Of a stretch of 5,179 nt of DNA, positions 1-5,179 are shown one piece after another. This DNA is from JAYEJW01 sp034716535 (lineage in GTDB: Bacteria > Pseudomonadota > Gammaproteobacteria > Chromatiales > Chromatiaceae): the NCBI GenBank assembly GCA_034716535.1, contig JAYEJW010000629.1:1-5179 (forward strand), read 5' to 3'. The notes beneath the pieces are model-generated. The model was not told where the DNA came from, ran no database searches, and worked only from the letters and a program-made list of their open reading frames with translations. The translations under genes and the position numbers were made by a program. How positions within the stretch are numbered: the first letter of the stretch is position 1; every line of letters starts with the position of its first letter.

Positions 1-2
1 GT

Positions 3-107
3 TCGCTCACCTTGGCTTCGGAGGACGGCTTCGGGTCGGCTCCGGACCTCCACCCCGGGCCGACTTTTTCGGAGTGGGTCAAAACCTGTGAGCCGGTGGC
101 GAGGTGA
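3..107 (+). CDS. possible 3' end of a plus-strand gene, cut by the window edge
   Basis: Reading from base 3 gives 34 codons before a TGA at 105-107. The translated tail has a balanced composition, ends EWVKTCEPVAR, and most of its third positions are G or C, as expected for coding sequence in a GC-rich genome. However, all three plus frames are open at this edge because the DNA is GC-rich (frame 2 stops at 89-91, frame 1 at 175-177), so openness proves little. The reading also conflicts with the terminator-like hairpin at 35-69, which would lie inside the gene. No family is recognised. If real, the gene converges on the helicase with 56 bp between the two stops. Confidence 0.25.
   Translation, partial: SLTLASEDGFGSAPDLHPGPTFSEWVKTCEPVAR
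35..69 (+). terminator. rho-independent-type terminator
   Basis: GTCGGC (35-40) pairs with GCCGAC (59-64), and after a bulged T the inner CCGG (42-45) pairs with CCGG (55-58). This gives ten GC-rich pairs around a 9-base loop, followed directly by TTTTT at 65-69. The polarity fits only the plus strand, so it would end a gene whose stop lies left of the window and insulate it from the convergent helicase gene. The caveat is the overlapping coding-like frame at 3-107. Confidence 0.45.
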
Positions 108-120
108 GAAATTCTTAGAC

Positions 121-151
121 GTTCGCGACGAACTACTGTTGGAAACAACGG
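121..151. other. two adjacent small hairpins, one with a GAAA tetraloop
   Basis: GTTCG (121-125) and CGAAC (129-133) pair around CGA. Immediately after, CTGTTG (136-141) and CAACGG (146-151) pair, with one G-T wobble, around GAAA, a GNRA tetraloop if transcribed from the plus strand. They lie 13 bp beyond the helicase stop. No T-run follows on either strand, so they are not a standard terminator; they may instead protect the 3' end of the helicase transcript, or be chance. Confidence 0.3.
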
Positions 152-163
152 CCCCCCGCCTGC

Positions 164-1933
164 TCAGAGGAAGCTGAATGCGAGCTGTCCCTGGATCTTG
201 AGGTCAATGCCCGATGCCGCCTCGAAGGCGGTGCAGATCTCTTCCAACACCTCCTTCTGCAGCCCCGGCACCTCGACCACAATGCGATTGGCCGCTTCGT
301 CGTAGTCAAACCCCCTGATCCGATACCCTTCCGGAAGCGTGGATCTCAGCAGAGCCCTCGGGTTCACCCAGCGCGTGCGCCTCCTGGGCTCGGCATACGC
401 CGTGCGCCAACCCGTCGCACGCTCCATGTGCCACTGGAGGTATTGATACCGCTCGTTGTTGACCTCGGCGTGCAGCAACCAGATCTCGATTCGCCCGCGC
501 TCGCCGTCGCTCGGGGGCGAGAGGATCATCTTGGTGGCCGCGGCACCCGCCTGCTTGAGCAAGTCCCGCACGCGGCTCTTGGTTTGTGCTTCGGTACAAT
601 TGGATCCCACGACGTCGTAGCGCAGCACCGGCTCACCATCCAGACCGGCGACGACGACCTCCGAAGGCAGCGCCATCAGCAGGTCCTGAATCGCCTCGAG
701 GCTGTTCGCCCGCTTAATCGCCAGAAAGGCATCCGGGTCTGTCACCTTAATCTGCGAGATGGCCCGCGACTCGCGGAACGGATCGCGCCCTCGGCTGCTC
801 CAGCCGCGCGGCAGGTCGGCGAGCTGGCTCGCGCCGTACTGGAGCTGGTGTGTCGAGCGATCGATGATGTCGATTACCGTGCAGTGGGTCTTGTTCGGCG
901 CGGGGCGCAGCCCCCGGCCCAGGCACTGGTTGTATACCAACGGTGAGGTGGTGGGTCTGGCCAGCAGGACGCACTGGATGCTCGGGTCGTCGAACCCCTC
1001 CGTCAACACGCCGTAGTTGAGCAGCAGATCAACATCGCCCCGACGAAACCTGTCGAGGATCTCCTTGCGGTTCCTGGTGCGGCCATCGAGCACCTCGGCT
1101 CGGTGGCCCCGCGAAGCAAAATCCGCAGCGAGCCGGTGCGCGTGTCGGACACTCGCGCAGAAGACGAGTGTCTTGTGGCCGTTTGCCCTGCCCTCCCACG
1201 CTCGCAGGGTAAGCGCCCGCACGTGCGGCGTATCCATCACCGAGGACAAGGCACCGACCTGGAAATCGCCCCCGGAGCGCTTGACCTGGTCCAAGCTAAG
1301 CGCGGCCTTCACCCCCCAATACTGGATCGGCACGAGGTAGCCCAGGTCCTGCAGCTCAGGCTTGGCGATCTCGTAGGCCACGAGGTCGAAGACGTCCAGC
1401 GCGGACCGTCCGTCTGTGCGGCGCGGTGTCGCCGTCATCCCGAGCAGCAGTGCGTCGCAGTCGCGTTCATCGTGGAAGTGCTCGATGACCTCGACCCAGC
1501 TCGGGGCCAGCGCCCGGTGACACTCGTCGCAGACGATCGCCGAGAACAGGTCCGGCCGATACGCATCCTTGCGCTTGCTCAACGACTGTATCGAGGCAAT
1601 GATCACCTGCGCTGCCGGGTCGGCGCGCCGCTCTCCCTGATCGATGCTGATCGCGAGTCCAGGAAGATGCTGCTTCAGCTTCTCGGCCGTCTGGTCCAAA
1701 AGCTCCCTGCGGTGGGCGATGAACAGGACCTTGCCCGAGTCGATCAACGGCAGTAGCCGCTCGATAATTAGCGTAGCGATGATCGTCTTGCCCGAGCCCG
1801 TGGGCAGGTGCAGCAGCATCTTGCGCGCGCCGCCCTTGTAGAGGGTGAGCACCTCCCTGACGGCCTTTTCCTGATAAGGACGCGGGAGGAACCGCTTGCA
1901 TTGTGGGCTCATAGCATGAATGTAAACAGGCAC
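164..1933 (-). CDS. DEAD/DEAH-box superfamily 2 helicase (SSL2/COG1061-like)
   Basis: A 589-residue protein, predicted to be a cytoplasmic ATP-dependent nucleic-acid translocase or helicase. The motifs appear in order: RPYQ (18-21), Walker A LPTGSGKT (43-50), AHRREL (73-78, motif Ia), the ATPase box DECH (136-139), TAT (167-169, motif III), VFCAS (257-261, motif IV), LLNYGVLTEGFD (304-315, motif V) and QCLGRGLRP (336-344, motif VI with both arginines). All catalytic residues are intact. Residues 390-589 match no domain I can name; they include a basic patch RRRTR (517-521) and a predicted beta-alpha tail. Length resembles RadD, but the four-cysteine zinc-finger region of RadD is missing, so I give no gene symbol. 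The start chosen is GTG at 1933, preceded by AGGG (complement of 1938-1941); an in-frame ATG at 1912 is possible but has no ribosome site. The TPR gene lies 113 bp upstream on the same strand. The exact substrate is unknown. Confidence 0.93.
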   Translation of the reverse strand: MPVYIHAMSPQCKRFLPRPYQEKAVREVLTLYKGGARKMLLHLPTGSGKTIIATLIIERLLPLIDSGKVLFIAHRRELLDQTAEKLKQHLPGLAISIDQGERRADPAAQVIIASIQSLSKRKDAYRPDLFSAIVCDECHRALAPSWVEVIEHFHDERDCDALLLGMTATPRRTDGRSALDVFDLVAYEIAKPELQDLGYLVPIQYWGVKAALSLDQVKRSGGDFQVGALSSVMDTPHVRALTLRAWEGRANGHKTLVFCASVRHAHRLAADFASRGHRAEVLDGRTRNRKEILDRFRRGDVDLLLNYGVLTEGFDDPSIQCVLLARPTTSPLVYNQCLGRGLRPAPNKTHCTVIDIIDRSTHQLQYGASQLADLPRGWSSRGRDPFRESRAISQIKVTDPDAFLAIKRANSLEAIQDLLMALPSEVVVAGLDGEPVLRYDVVGSNCTEAQTKSRVRDLLKQAGAAATKMILSPPSDGERGRIEIWLLHAEVNNERYQYLQWHMERATGWRTAYAEPRRRTRWVNPRALLRSTLPEGYRIRGFDYDEAANRIVVEVPGLQKEVLEEICTAFEAASGIDLKIQGQLAFSFL

Positions 1934-2046
1934 CCGACCCTGAAACCAGCGGGCGGGGTTCAGAGAATACCGAGCGCTGGTGAACGGCTACAGAAAAACG
2001 TCAACCGGATCGGCACGCAACGCTCAACACCATCGCGACGCTTGCC

Positions 2047-3996
2047 TCAGCGACGACGTTTGTATGGTTGCGGTGACAAACCCGCCATGCGTCGGAGAAT
2101 CGACCCGAACATGCCCTTGGGCATGACCCGATTGACGAGCGCTCTTACCTGCGTGAAGCGACGTTCGTCGTCCTCGGTCTCGACCAGCGGCTCCAGACTC
2201 GCGAGAAATCGCTGCGCTGTCGTGTCGTCGCCTTTGGCCATGTGCAGCATGGCCAGGGTGCCATACAAGGTAAACATGTCACAGACGTGCATCCGCTCGC
2301 GCTCGGCGAGTCCATGGAGCAGACTCCGAGCCTCTTCGAATTCGCCGTCCGTGATCAGCAGGCGCGCAAGATTACAGCGGCCAAACAGATAGTCCGGATG
2401 TTCAGCAGCCACTTGGCGGAGCAACTGCCGAACCTCGTCATGCCGACCTTGCATTTCGCGCAGGGCGGCCAAGTTGCTGGTCGCGACCGGATGCCCAGGG
2501 GCGCAGCCGAGAAGGCGTTCCAGCAGCGGCTCCGCCTCGTTGATGCGGTGTTCCTGCATCAGTTCGATGGACTGGCTGAGCAACGCATCGAGGTCCATCG
2601 GCAGACCGCTCGATGCAGGTTCGCGGTCGACGATGGTGCTCAATAACTTGACCTCCGTCAGGCCATCGTCACCCCAGAGCTCCATGGGCTCTTCAGCGGC
2701 CATCAGGTCATGCTCGCGCAGGAACTTGAGGTAGCTAAAACGCTCGACCTTGCTCCCGATCGGCAGACGCGCAAAAGCCTTAAGGCGGCGGACGGCGTCG
2801 ATATCACCCTGTCCAGCGCGAAACTTGAGCGGTAGGCTCGCCACCGCGCGCACGACCTCGTCGCCGCTGATGTAGGCGGCCTCGATATAGGCATTGGATG
2901 CATCGACTGCGTCCAACTCGGCATCTTCCTTGAGATCGCGCAGGGTAGATACGACGCGCACGGGAAAGATCGTCTGAACCTCCAGTGCTTGCGGGAATGC
3001 AGGCGGCTCTGCAGCCCGCTCCAGCCCACTGAGGTTAGCCTGTGCGAGGTGCAGACCCGAGTCGATATCCAGTGCCTCGCGCCACAGGTGGCGTGCCTCG
3101 TCGTGCAGTCCAAGCCGGCATGCCGCACAGGCACCGTAGTGGAGCAGTAGTGCGCCGGCGCGCCCGGTCGCGGCGTCTTCCAAACCACTGTCCAGTGCCT
3201 TACGGAATACCTCCAGCGCAGGCTCATTTCGCTGCATCAGCAGCAGCACTTGGATCTGTGGCAGGGCGTGGTCCAAGCGGTTTGGTACCCCTGCGGCCAG
3301 CGGCGTGCATAGGCCGAGGGCACCGGTCTCGTCACCGCGATAGAGCCGCAGTTGGATTGCCCAGCTCAGCGCGAAAAGACTTTCCGGGTGCTCTTGCCAG
3401 ACGCCCATGAAAACGGCGAGTGCCTCATCGACGCGCTGCAGGTGAAACAGCGCGACGGCTCGATTGTTGCGTGCCGAGGTCTGCTCCATGCCATCCAGCC
3501 AGCGGATTGCGCCATGCAAGTCCTGGCCGGCCAAGTGCAGTTGACCGATTTCAAGTCGCTCCAAGTCTTCGACACTGGAGCCGGGGCCAAGCGAGTCGTG
3601 ACTGAGCTCCTCCAGATCAGTCGGATCGGGCATACTGCCCGGTACGTCGCCGCCCAACTCCCGGACGCGGCGGGCGGCGCGGCCGGCAAGGGCGGGGAGC
3701 TGAAGCGTCGCCGCGTAGTACAACAGAGTCTCCTGCGCGGGCAGACTATTGCGCCGCTCTTCGGCCCATTCGAACGCGGCAAGGCCCGCTGCACCCGGCC
3801 CTTCGGTAGCTTGCAGCGCTTCCACTAGCGACCGACGCAGTCCACCGTGATTTGGGAATTGCTGCACCAGCGGTCTGGTTCGACGAACTGCCGCTTGGTA
3901 GTCCTCCTGCTCCAGCAATCGTTCGATGGCCTTGAGTTGCGCGAGCTCCGGTTTGGCCTTGGCCGCCGTTTTCTTCCTGGAAGGTTTTCTTGCCAC
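2047..3996 (-). CDS. tetratricopeptide-repeat (TPR) protein
   Basis: The chosen GTG start at 3996 gives 649 residues. The N-terminus is Lys/Arg/Ala-rich (ARKPSRKKTAAKAK), with no signal peptide or membrane segment, so a cytoplasmic scaffold is likely. Paired-helix TPR-like repeats occupy about residues 20-60, 177-230, 284-325 and 470-560. Examples are NNRAVALFHLQRVDEALAVF, and the repeat near 535-560 with CNLARLLITDGEFEEARSLL. Between them, about 336-463 is a mixed alpha/beta-looking stretch without TPR periodicity, containing VRVVSTLRDLKED and SKVERFSYLKFL. The C-terminus is basic (YKRRR). TPR arrays bind other proteins; the partner cannot be read from the sequence. The frame stays open to a TTG at 4116, but the extra 40 residues are low-complexity Arg/Gly/Ala sequence overlapping a promoter-like AT-rich island, so I prefer the shorter form. 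The ribosome site is weak (GAGA about 9 bases before GTG). The helicase gene follows after 113 bp with no convincing terminator between. Confidence 0.85.
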   Translation of the reverse strand: MARKPSRKKTAAKAKPELAQLKAIERLLEQEDYQAAVRRTRPLVQQFPNHGGLRRSLVEALQATEGPGAAGLAAFEWAEERRNSLPAQETLLYYAATLQLPALAGRAARRVRELGGDVPGSMPDPTDLEELSHDSLGPGSSVEDLERLEIGQLHLAGQDLHGAIRWLDGMEQTSARNNRAVALFHLQRVDEALAVFMGVWQEHPESLFALSWAIQLRLYRGDETGALGLCTPLAAGVPNRLDHALPQIQVLLLMQRNEPALEVFRKALDSGLEDAATGRAGALLLHYGACAACRLGLHDEARHLWREALDIDSGLHLAQANLSGLERAAEPPAFPQALEVQTIFPVRVVSTLRDLKEDAELDAVDASNAYIEAAYISGDEVVRAVASLPLKFRAGQGDIDAVRRLKAFARLPIGSKVERFSYLKFLREHDLMAAEEPMELWGDDGLTEVKLLSTIVDREPASSGLPMDLDALLSQSIELMQEHRINEAEPLLERLLGCAPGHPVATSNLAALREMQGRHDEVRQLLRQVAAEHPDYLFGRCNLARLLITDGEFEEARSLLHGLAERERMHVCDMFTLYGTLAMLHMAKGDDTTAQRFLASLEPLVETEDDERRFTQVRALVNRVMPKGMFGSILRRMAGLSPQPYKRRR

Positions 3997-4042
3997 GGGT
4001 CGGGATCTCGTTCGTCGGAAACGGAAAACGGGCAAATATGCA

Positions 4043-4071
4043 GATATCGCCGCGGCGGCACCCCCCGGCAA
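4043..4071 (-). promoter_or_regulatory. weak candidate promoter for the TPR gene
   Basis: On the minus strand, TTGCCG (complement of 4066-4071) lies 17 bases before GATATC (4043-4048). The matches to the sigma-70 boxes are only 4/6 and 3/6. What makes it worth noting is the local AT-rich island (4034-4048) in GC-rich DNA, which would place the transcript start about 35 bases before the GTG at 3996 and therefore supports that start over TTG 4116. Confidence 0.2.
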
Positions 4072-4086
4072 CACAACTCGACTTCT

Positions 4087-4101
4087 CGTACCCCAGGTAC
4101 G
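4087..4101. repeat. perfect 6-bp inverted repeat, possible operator
   Basis: CGTACC and GGTACG flank CCA, making a 15-bp dyad. It sits 15 bp upstream of the candidate -35 box of the TPR gene, where a regulator could bind. As RNA it would only be a small hairpin. Function is inferred from position alone. Confidence 0.35.
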
Positions 4102-4239
4102 CCGCGTCGGCCCCAATGCGTTCAGTGCCGATTCGACTTTACAGCCCGCCGCTCAGCAACAGACGGGTACCGCTGATGCCAGAGGAAATCGAACCGCTGT
4201 ATGCCGAGCTGGCCTGCAGAGGGTAGCCGCGATTCAGCC

Positions 4240-4281
4240 GAGGGGCAAGCCCCTCCCTCCGGAGCTCTCCCGGAGGGAGGT
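4240..4281. repeat. two overlapping, mutually exclusive GC-rich hairpins
   Basis: Hairpin 1 pairs GAGGGG (4240-4245) with CCCCTC (4250-4255) around CAAG. Hairpin 2 pairs CTCCCTCCGG (4253-4262) with CCGGAGGGAG (4270-4279) around a 7-base loop, plus one more pair, C4252 with G4280. The right arm of hairpin 1 shares bases 4252-4255 with the left arm of hairpin 2, so only one can form fully at a time. Neither is followed by a T-run. It lies in a divergent intergenic region where no gene is expected to end, which suggests either an interspersed palindromic (REP-like) element or a structured RNA. Confidence 0.6.
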
Positions 4282-4314
4282 GGGGACAAGGAACGCCTCC
4301 GGCGCATTGTCACC
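4282..4314. repeat. third hairpin of the intergenic cluster
   Basis: GACAA (4285-4289) pairs with TTGTC (4307-4311), and GG (4282-4283) with CC (4313-4314) across one mismatch. Inside, CGCC (4294-4297) pairs with GGCG (4301-4304) around TCC. It directly abuts hairpin 2, so the three together form a continuous structured block of about 75 bp. Confidence 0.45.
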
Positions 4315-4322
4315 GTAGCCCG

Positions 4323-4359
4323 CCCGGGAAGGATCGACTCACTTTTTTCCTTCTCCGGG
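4323..4359. repeat. bulged inverted repeat enclosing a T6 run
   Basis: CCCGGGAAGG (4323-4332) pairs with CCTTC (4349-4353) and CCGGG (4355-4359), leaving T4354 bulged, for ten pairs in total. The 16-base loop contains TTTTTT (4343-4348). Because the T-run is in the loop rather than after the stem, this is not a standard terminator. The stretch 4227-4452 otherwise shows no convincing gene on either strand. Confidence 0.35.
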
Positions 4360-4452
4360 GTCTCCTTGCACTTCTTCTCCACTTTGGGACTCACCGGAGT
4401 CGTTGTGTCGACGAATCCGGTCGCTGAGTGTCGGCCTTGGCCCAAAAAACCC

Positions 4453-4481
4453 TCGGCAGCTGTTTGATGCGGCCCTGTAAA
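4453..4481 (+). promoter_or_regulatory. candidate promoter for the 54-residue protein gene
   Basis: TCGGCA (4453-4458) and TGTAAA (4476-4481) each match the sigma-70 -35 and -10 boxes at 4 of 6 positions, with a 17-base spacer. This would give a leader of about 45 bases. The -10 overlaps an inverted repeat CTGTTT (4460-4465) / AAACAG (4479-4484), which could serve as an operator. Confidence 0.25.
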
Positions 4482-4503
4482 CAGGTGTACTTTGGCCTTT
4501 GCA

Positions 4504-4514
4504 CGATTGAATCG
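4504..4514. repeat. 11-bp palindrome just upstream of the ribosome site
   Basis: CGATT and AATCG flank a central G. The dyad ends 10 bases before the ribosome site of the 54-residue gene, inside its probable leader, where a bound protein or a small hairpin could act. A chance origin is possible. Confidence 0.25.
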
Positions 4515-4524
4515 ATCCCAAACC

Positions 4525-4528
4525 GAGG
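4525..4528 (+). promoter_or_regulatory. ribosome binding site that fixes the start at 4534
   Basis: GAGG, within GAGGTG, lies 5 bases before ATG 4534. The in-frame upstream TTG at 4492 has no such site, so the shorter 54-residue product is preferred over a 68-residue one. Confidence 0.7.
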
Positions 4529-4533
4529 TGGCA

Positions 4534-4698
4534 ATGGACGAACCGAAACTGTTGGAGACACTCAAGATCATTGTCGAAACGCTGGACAAGATAGTCGATG
4601 AGCTTGATCAGAATCTGGGACCTCAGGCCGTCGATACGATTAAGGAGCCGATAGCGAAGGCGCATAGATTGCTCACCGAGCTTATCGACAATCTGTGA
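4534..4698 (+). CDS. small acidic helical-hairpin protein, unknown function
   Basis: A 54-residue protein of no family I recognise. It has no Cys, Trp, Phe or Tyr, and 12 acidic against 6 basic residues. Leu, Ile and Val recur with 3-4 spacing in two blocks (about 6-28 and 33-54), separated by an LGP turn at 28-30, which predicts two amphipathic helices folding as a hairpin or a dimeric bundle. There is no signal peptide or membrane segment, so it is probably cytoplasmic. A strong ribosome site and the ordered residue pattern argue that it is a real gene although short. It is transcribed toward the copper-storage gene, whose ATG begins 222 bp after this stop, and divergently from the TPR gene. 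The lack of Cys, Met (after the start) and His clusters argues against direct copper binding. A structural, partner-binding or antitoxin-like role is possible but only a guess. Confidence 0.75.
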   Translation: MDEPKLLETLKIIVETLDKIVDELDQNLGPQAVDTIKEPIAKAHRLLTELIDNL

Positions 4699-4791
4699 GG
4701 TTGCCGGAATCATCGGTCGCCGACGCCGCCGACAACAGGTGCAGCGCAAAGGGCCGAGCTCGCAGCGCGGCAGAGGTTTCTGTGCGAGAGC

Positions 4792-4819
4792 TTCCCATGC
4801 CAACCATCCCTGCTAGTAT
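4792..4819 (+). promoter_or_regulatory. candidate extended -10 promoter for the copper-storage gene
   Basis: TTCCCA (4792-4797) and TAGTAT (4814-4819) each match sigma-70 boxes at 4 of 6 positions, with a 16-base spacer. TGC directly precedes the -10, making an extended -10. The predicted start falls near 4826, inside the palindrome at 4825-4834, giving a leader of about 95 bases. Confidence 0.3.
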
Positions 4820-4824
4820 TGGCT

Positions 4825-4834
4825 GAGCCGGCTC
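4825..4834. repeat. perfect 10-bp palindrome at the predicted transcript start
   Basis: GAGCCGGCTC is its own reverse complement; C4823 and G4836 extend the dyad past one mismatch. Its place just after the candidate -10 box suits a repressor site. It does not resemble the CueR, CsoR or CopY copper operators I know. Confidence 0.35.
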
Positions 4835-4850
4835 GGGAAAGCCTTGACCG

Positions 4851-4860
4851 ATCGGCCGAT
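4851..4860. repeat. second perfect 10-bp palindrome before the copper-storage gene
   Basis: ATCGGCCGAT is self-complementary and sits 26 bp after the first palindrome (start to start), about two and a half helical turns. TTGACC (4844-4849) just before it could be a second -35 box, but no good -10 follows at the right distance. Confidence 0.3.
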
Positions 4861-4908
4861 ATCCTCGCCCATCCCGGGCAAATCCAAACAACAGCAACTC
4901 ATAATTTC

Positions 4909-4912
4909 GGAG
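4909..4912 (+). promoter_or_regulatory. ribosome binding site for the copper-storage gene
   Basis: GGAG lies 8 bases before ATG 4921, ideal spacing. Another in-frame ATG at 4915 lies only 2 bases after it, too close, so 4921 is the preferred start. Confidence 0.6.
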
Positions 4913-4920
4913 TGATGACA

Positions 4921-5179
4921 ATGACCAAACCACCCTCGGACAAAGCCGCAGGTGACCAGGCGCCTCTCCATACCCTTAGCCGCCGCGATCTCTTGGCCGG
5001 CGCGGGGGCCCTCGGGGCATTCCTCGCCACCGGATCAACCCTCGCGGCGGACGCGCCTGGGCACAGACACGAGGATCACGCACCCAAACACCCCGGCGTT
5101 CTCGGCGACGTCAACGACTGCGTGATGAAGGGCCAGCAGTGCGCCGCCCATTGCCTGGTCGCGTTTCAGGAGGGCGATA
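4921..5179 (+). CDS. Tat-exported Csp1/DUF326-type copper-storage protein, 5' part
   Basis: The first 86 residues are present; the gene runs off the window. A twin-arginine signal is clear: SRRDLL (20-25, arginines 21-22), then the hydrophobic stretch LLAGAGALGAFLA and a likely cleavage near LAADA (41-45). The mature protein begins with a His-rich linker (H48, H50, H53, H57). The family signature follows: C67, C74 and C78 in the arrangement C-x6-C-x2-HC, then LVAFQEGD. This is characteristic of the cysteine-rich four-helix-bundle proteins of which Methylosinus Csp1 is the type. In that family, cysteines lining the bundle core bind many Cu(I) ions; the Tat signal sends the folded protein out of the cytoplasm, in contrast to cytosolic Csp3. 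The remaining cysteines should lie beyond the edge. The frame is open back to 4699, but the Tat signal and ribosome site fix the start at 4921. Copper storage or detoxification is inferred from the family. Confidence 0.88.
   Translation, partial: MTKPPSDKAAGDQAPLHTLSRRDLLAGAGALGAFLATGSTLAADAPGHRHEDHAPKHPGVLGDVNDCVMKGQQCAAHCLVAFQEGD

Noticed and set aside
101..136. Short resemblance to a conserved small-subunit rRNA stretch (GAGGTG, AAATTCTTAGAC, GACGAACTACTG)
   Set aside because: The match needs insertions and mismatches and stops abruptly; none of the flanking sequence resembles rRNA, and it sits just past a protein gene's stop. Treated as chance.
428..1756. Long plus-strand open frames (for example 428-946 and 1103-1756) opposite the helicase gene
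   Set aside because: They are antisense to a protein with every SF2 helicase motif, and their translations are Arg/Pro-rich with no family features, as expected for shadow frames in GC-rich DNA.
164..1933. Naming the helicase radD
   Set aside because: Length and motifs are similar, but the zinc-finger cysteines and the C-terminal region typical of RadD are absent.
1934..2046. TTGACG (complement of 1999-2004) with TTTTT as a promoter or terminator between the TPR and helicase genes
   Set aside because: No -10 box lies at 16-18 bases (the nearest TATTCT is 29 bases away), and no stable stem precedes the T-run.
4120..4200. Possible tRNA on the minus strand (CTGTAAA, like a tRNA-Tyr anticodon loop, and GTCGAATC, like a T-arm)
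   Set aside because: The bases flanking CTGTAAA do not pair as an anticodon stem, and no acceptor stem or D-arm can be drawn.
4122..4589. 155-residue minus-strand open frame across the intergenic region
   Set aside because: It runs antisense through the 54-residue gene's ribosome site and through the hairpins, has low-complexity Lys/Glu and Pro/Arg stretches, and no ribosome site was seen.
4339..4803. 154-residue minus-strand open frame, with an acidic tail ending near 4339
   Set aside because: It covers the whole 54-residue gene in antisense, its third-base composition is not coding-like, and no family resemblance is seen; the tail reflects a purine-rich stretch.

Overview
The window looks like part of a GC-rich bacterial chromosome (roughly 60% G+C by eye). 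GTG starts, short intergenic gaps and Shine-Dalgarno-type ribosome sites fit a proteobacterium. A gammaproteobacterium is my best guess, but no single gene here fixes the taxonomy.

Layout. The left edge (1-163) holds a strong GC-rich hairpin followed by a T-run, readable as a plus-strand terminator, plus two small hairpins; it may also carry the last codons of a plus-strand gene. Two minus-strand genes follow. A DEAD/DEAH superfamily 2 helicase (164-1933) lies downstream of a large tetratricopeptide-repeat (TPR) protein (2047-3996), with 113 bp between them. Next comes a 537-bp divergent intergenic region (3997-4533) containing a dense set of inverted repeats with no obvious gene. To the right, the plus strand carries a 54-residue acidic, all-helical protein with a good ribosome site (4534-4698), a 222-bp gap with two perfect 10-bp palindromes, and the start of a Tat-exported, Cys/His-containing copper-storage protein of the Csp1/DUF326 four-helix-bundle type (4921 to the edge, truncated).

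How the genes relate. The two minus-strand genes may be co-transcribed, but nothing in their sequences says they work together. The copper-storage gene probably has its own control region, since there is a 222-bp spacer before it; the small helical protein just upstream is a neighbour of unknown role. I see no tRNA, intact rRNA, CRISPR array, transposase or integrase. The parts least explained by known families are the overlapping hairpins at 4240-4314, the 54-residue protein, and the C-terminal third of the helicase.
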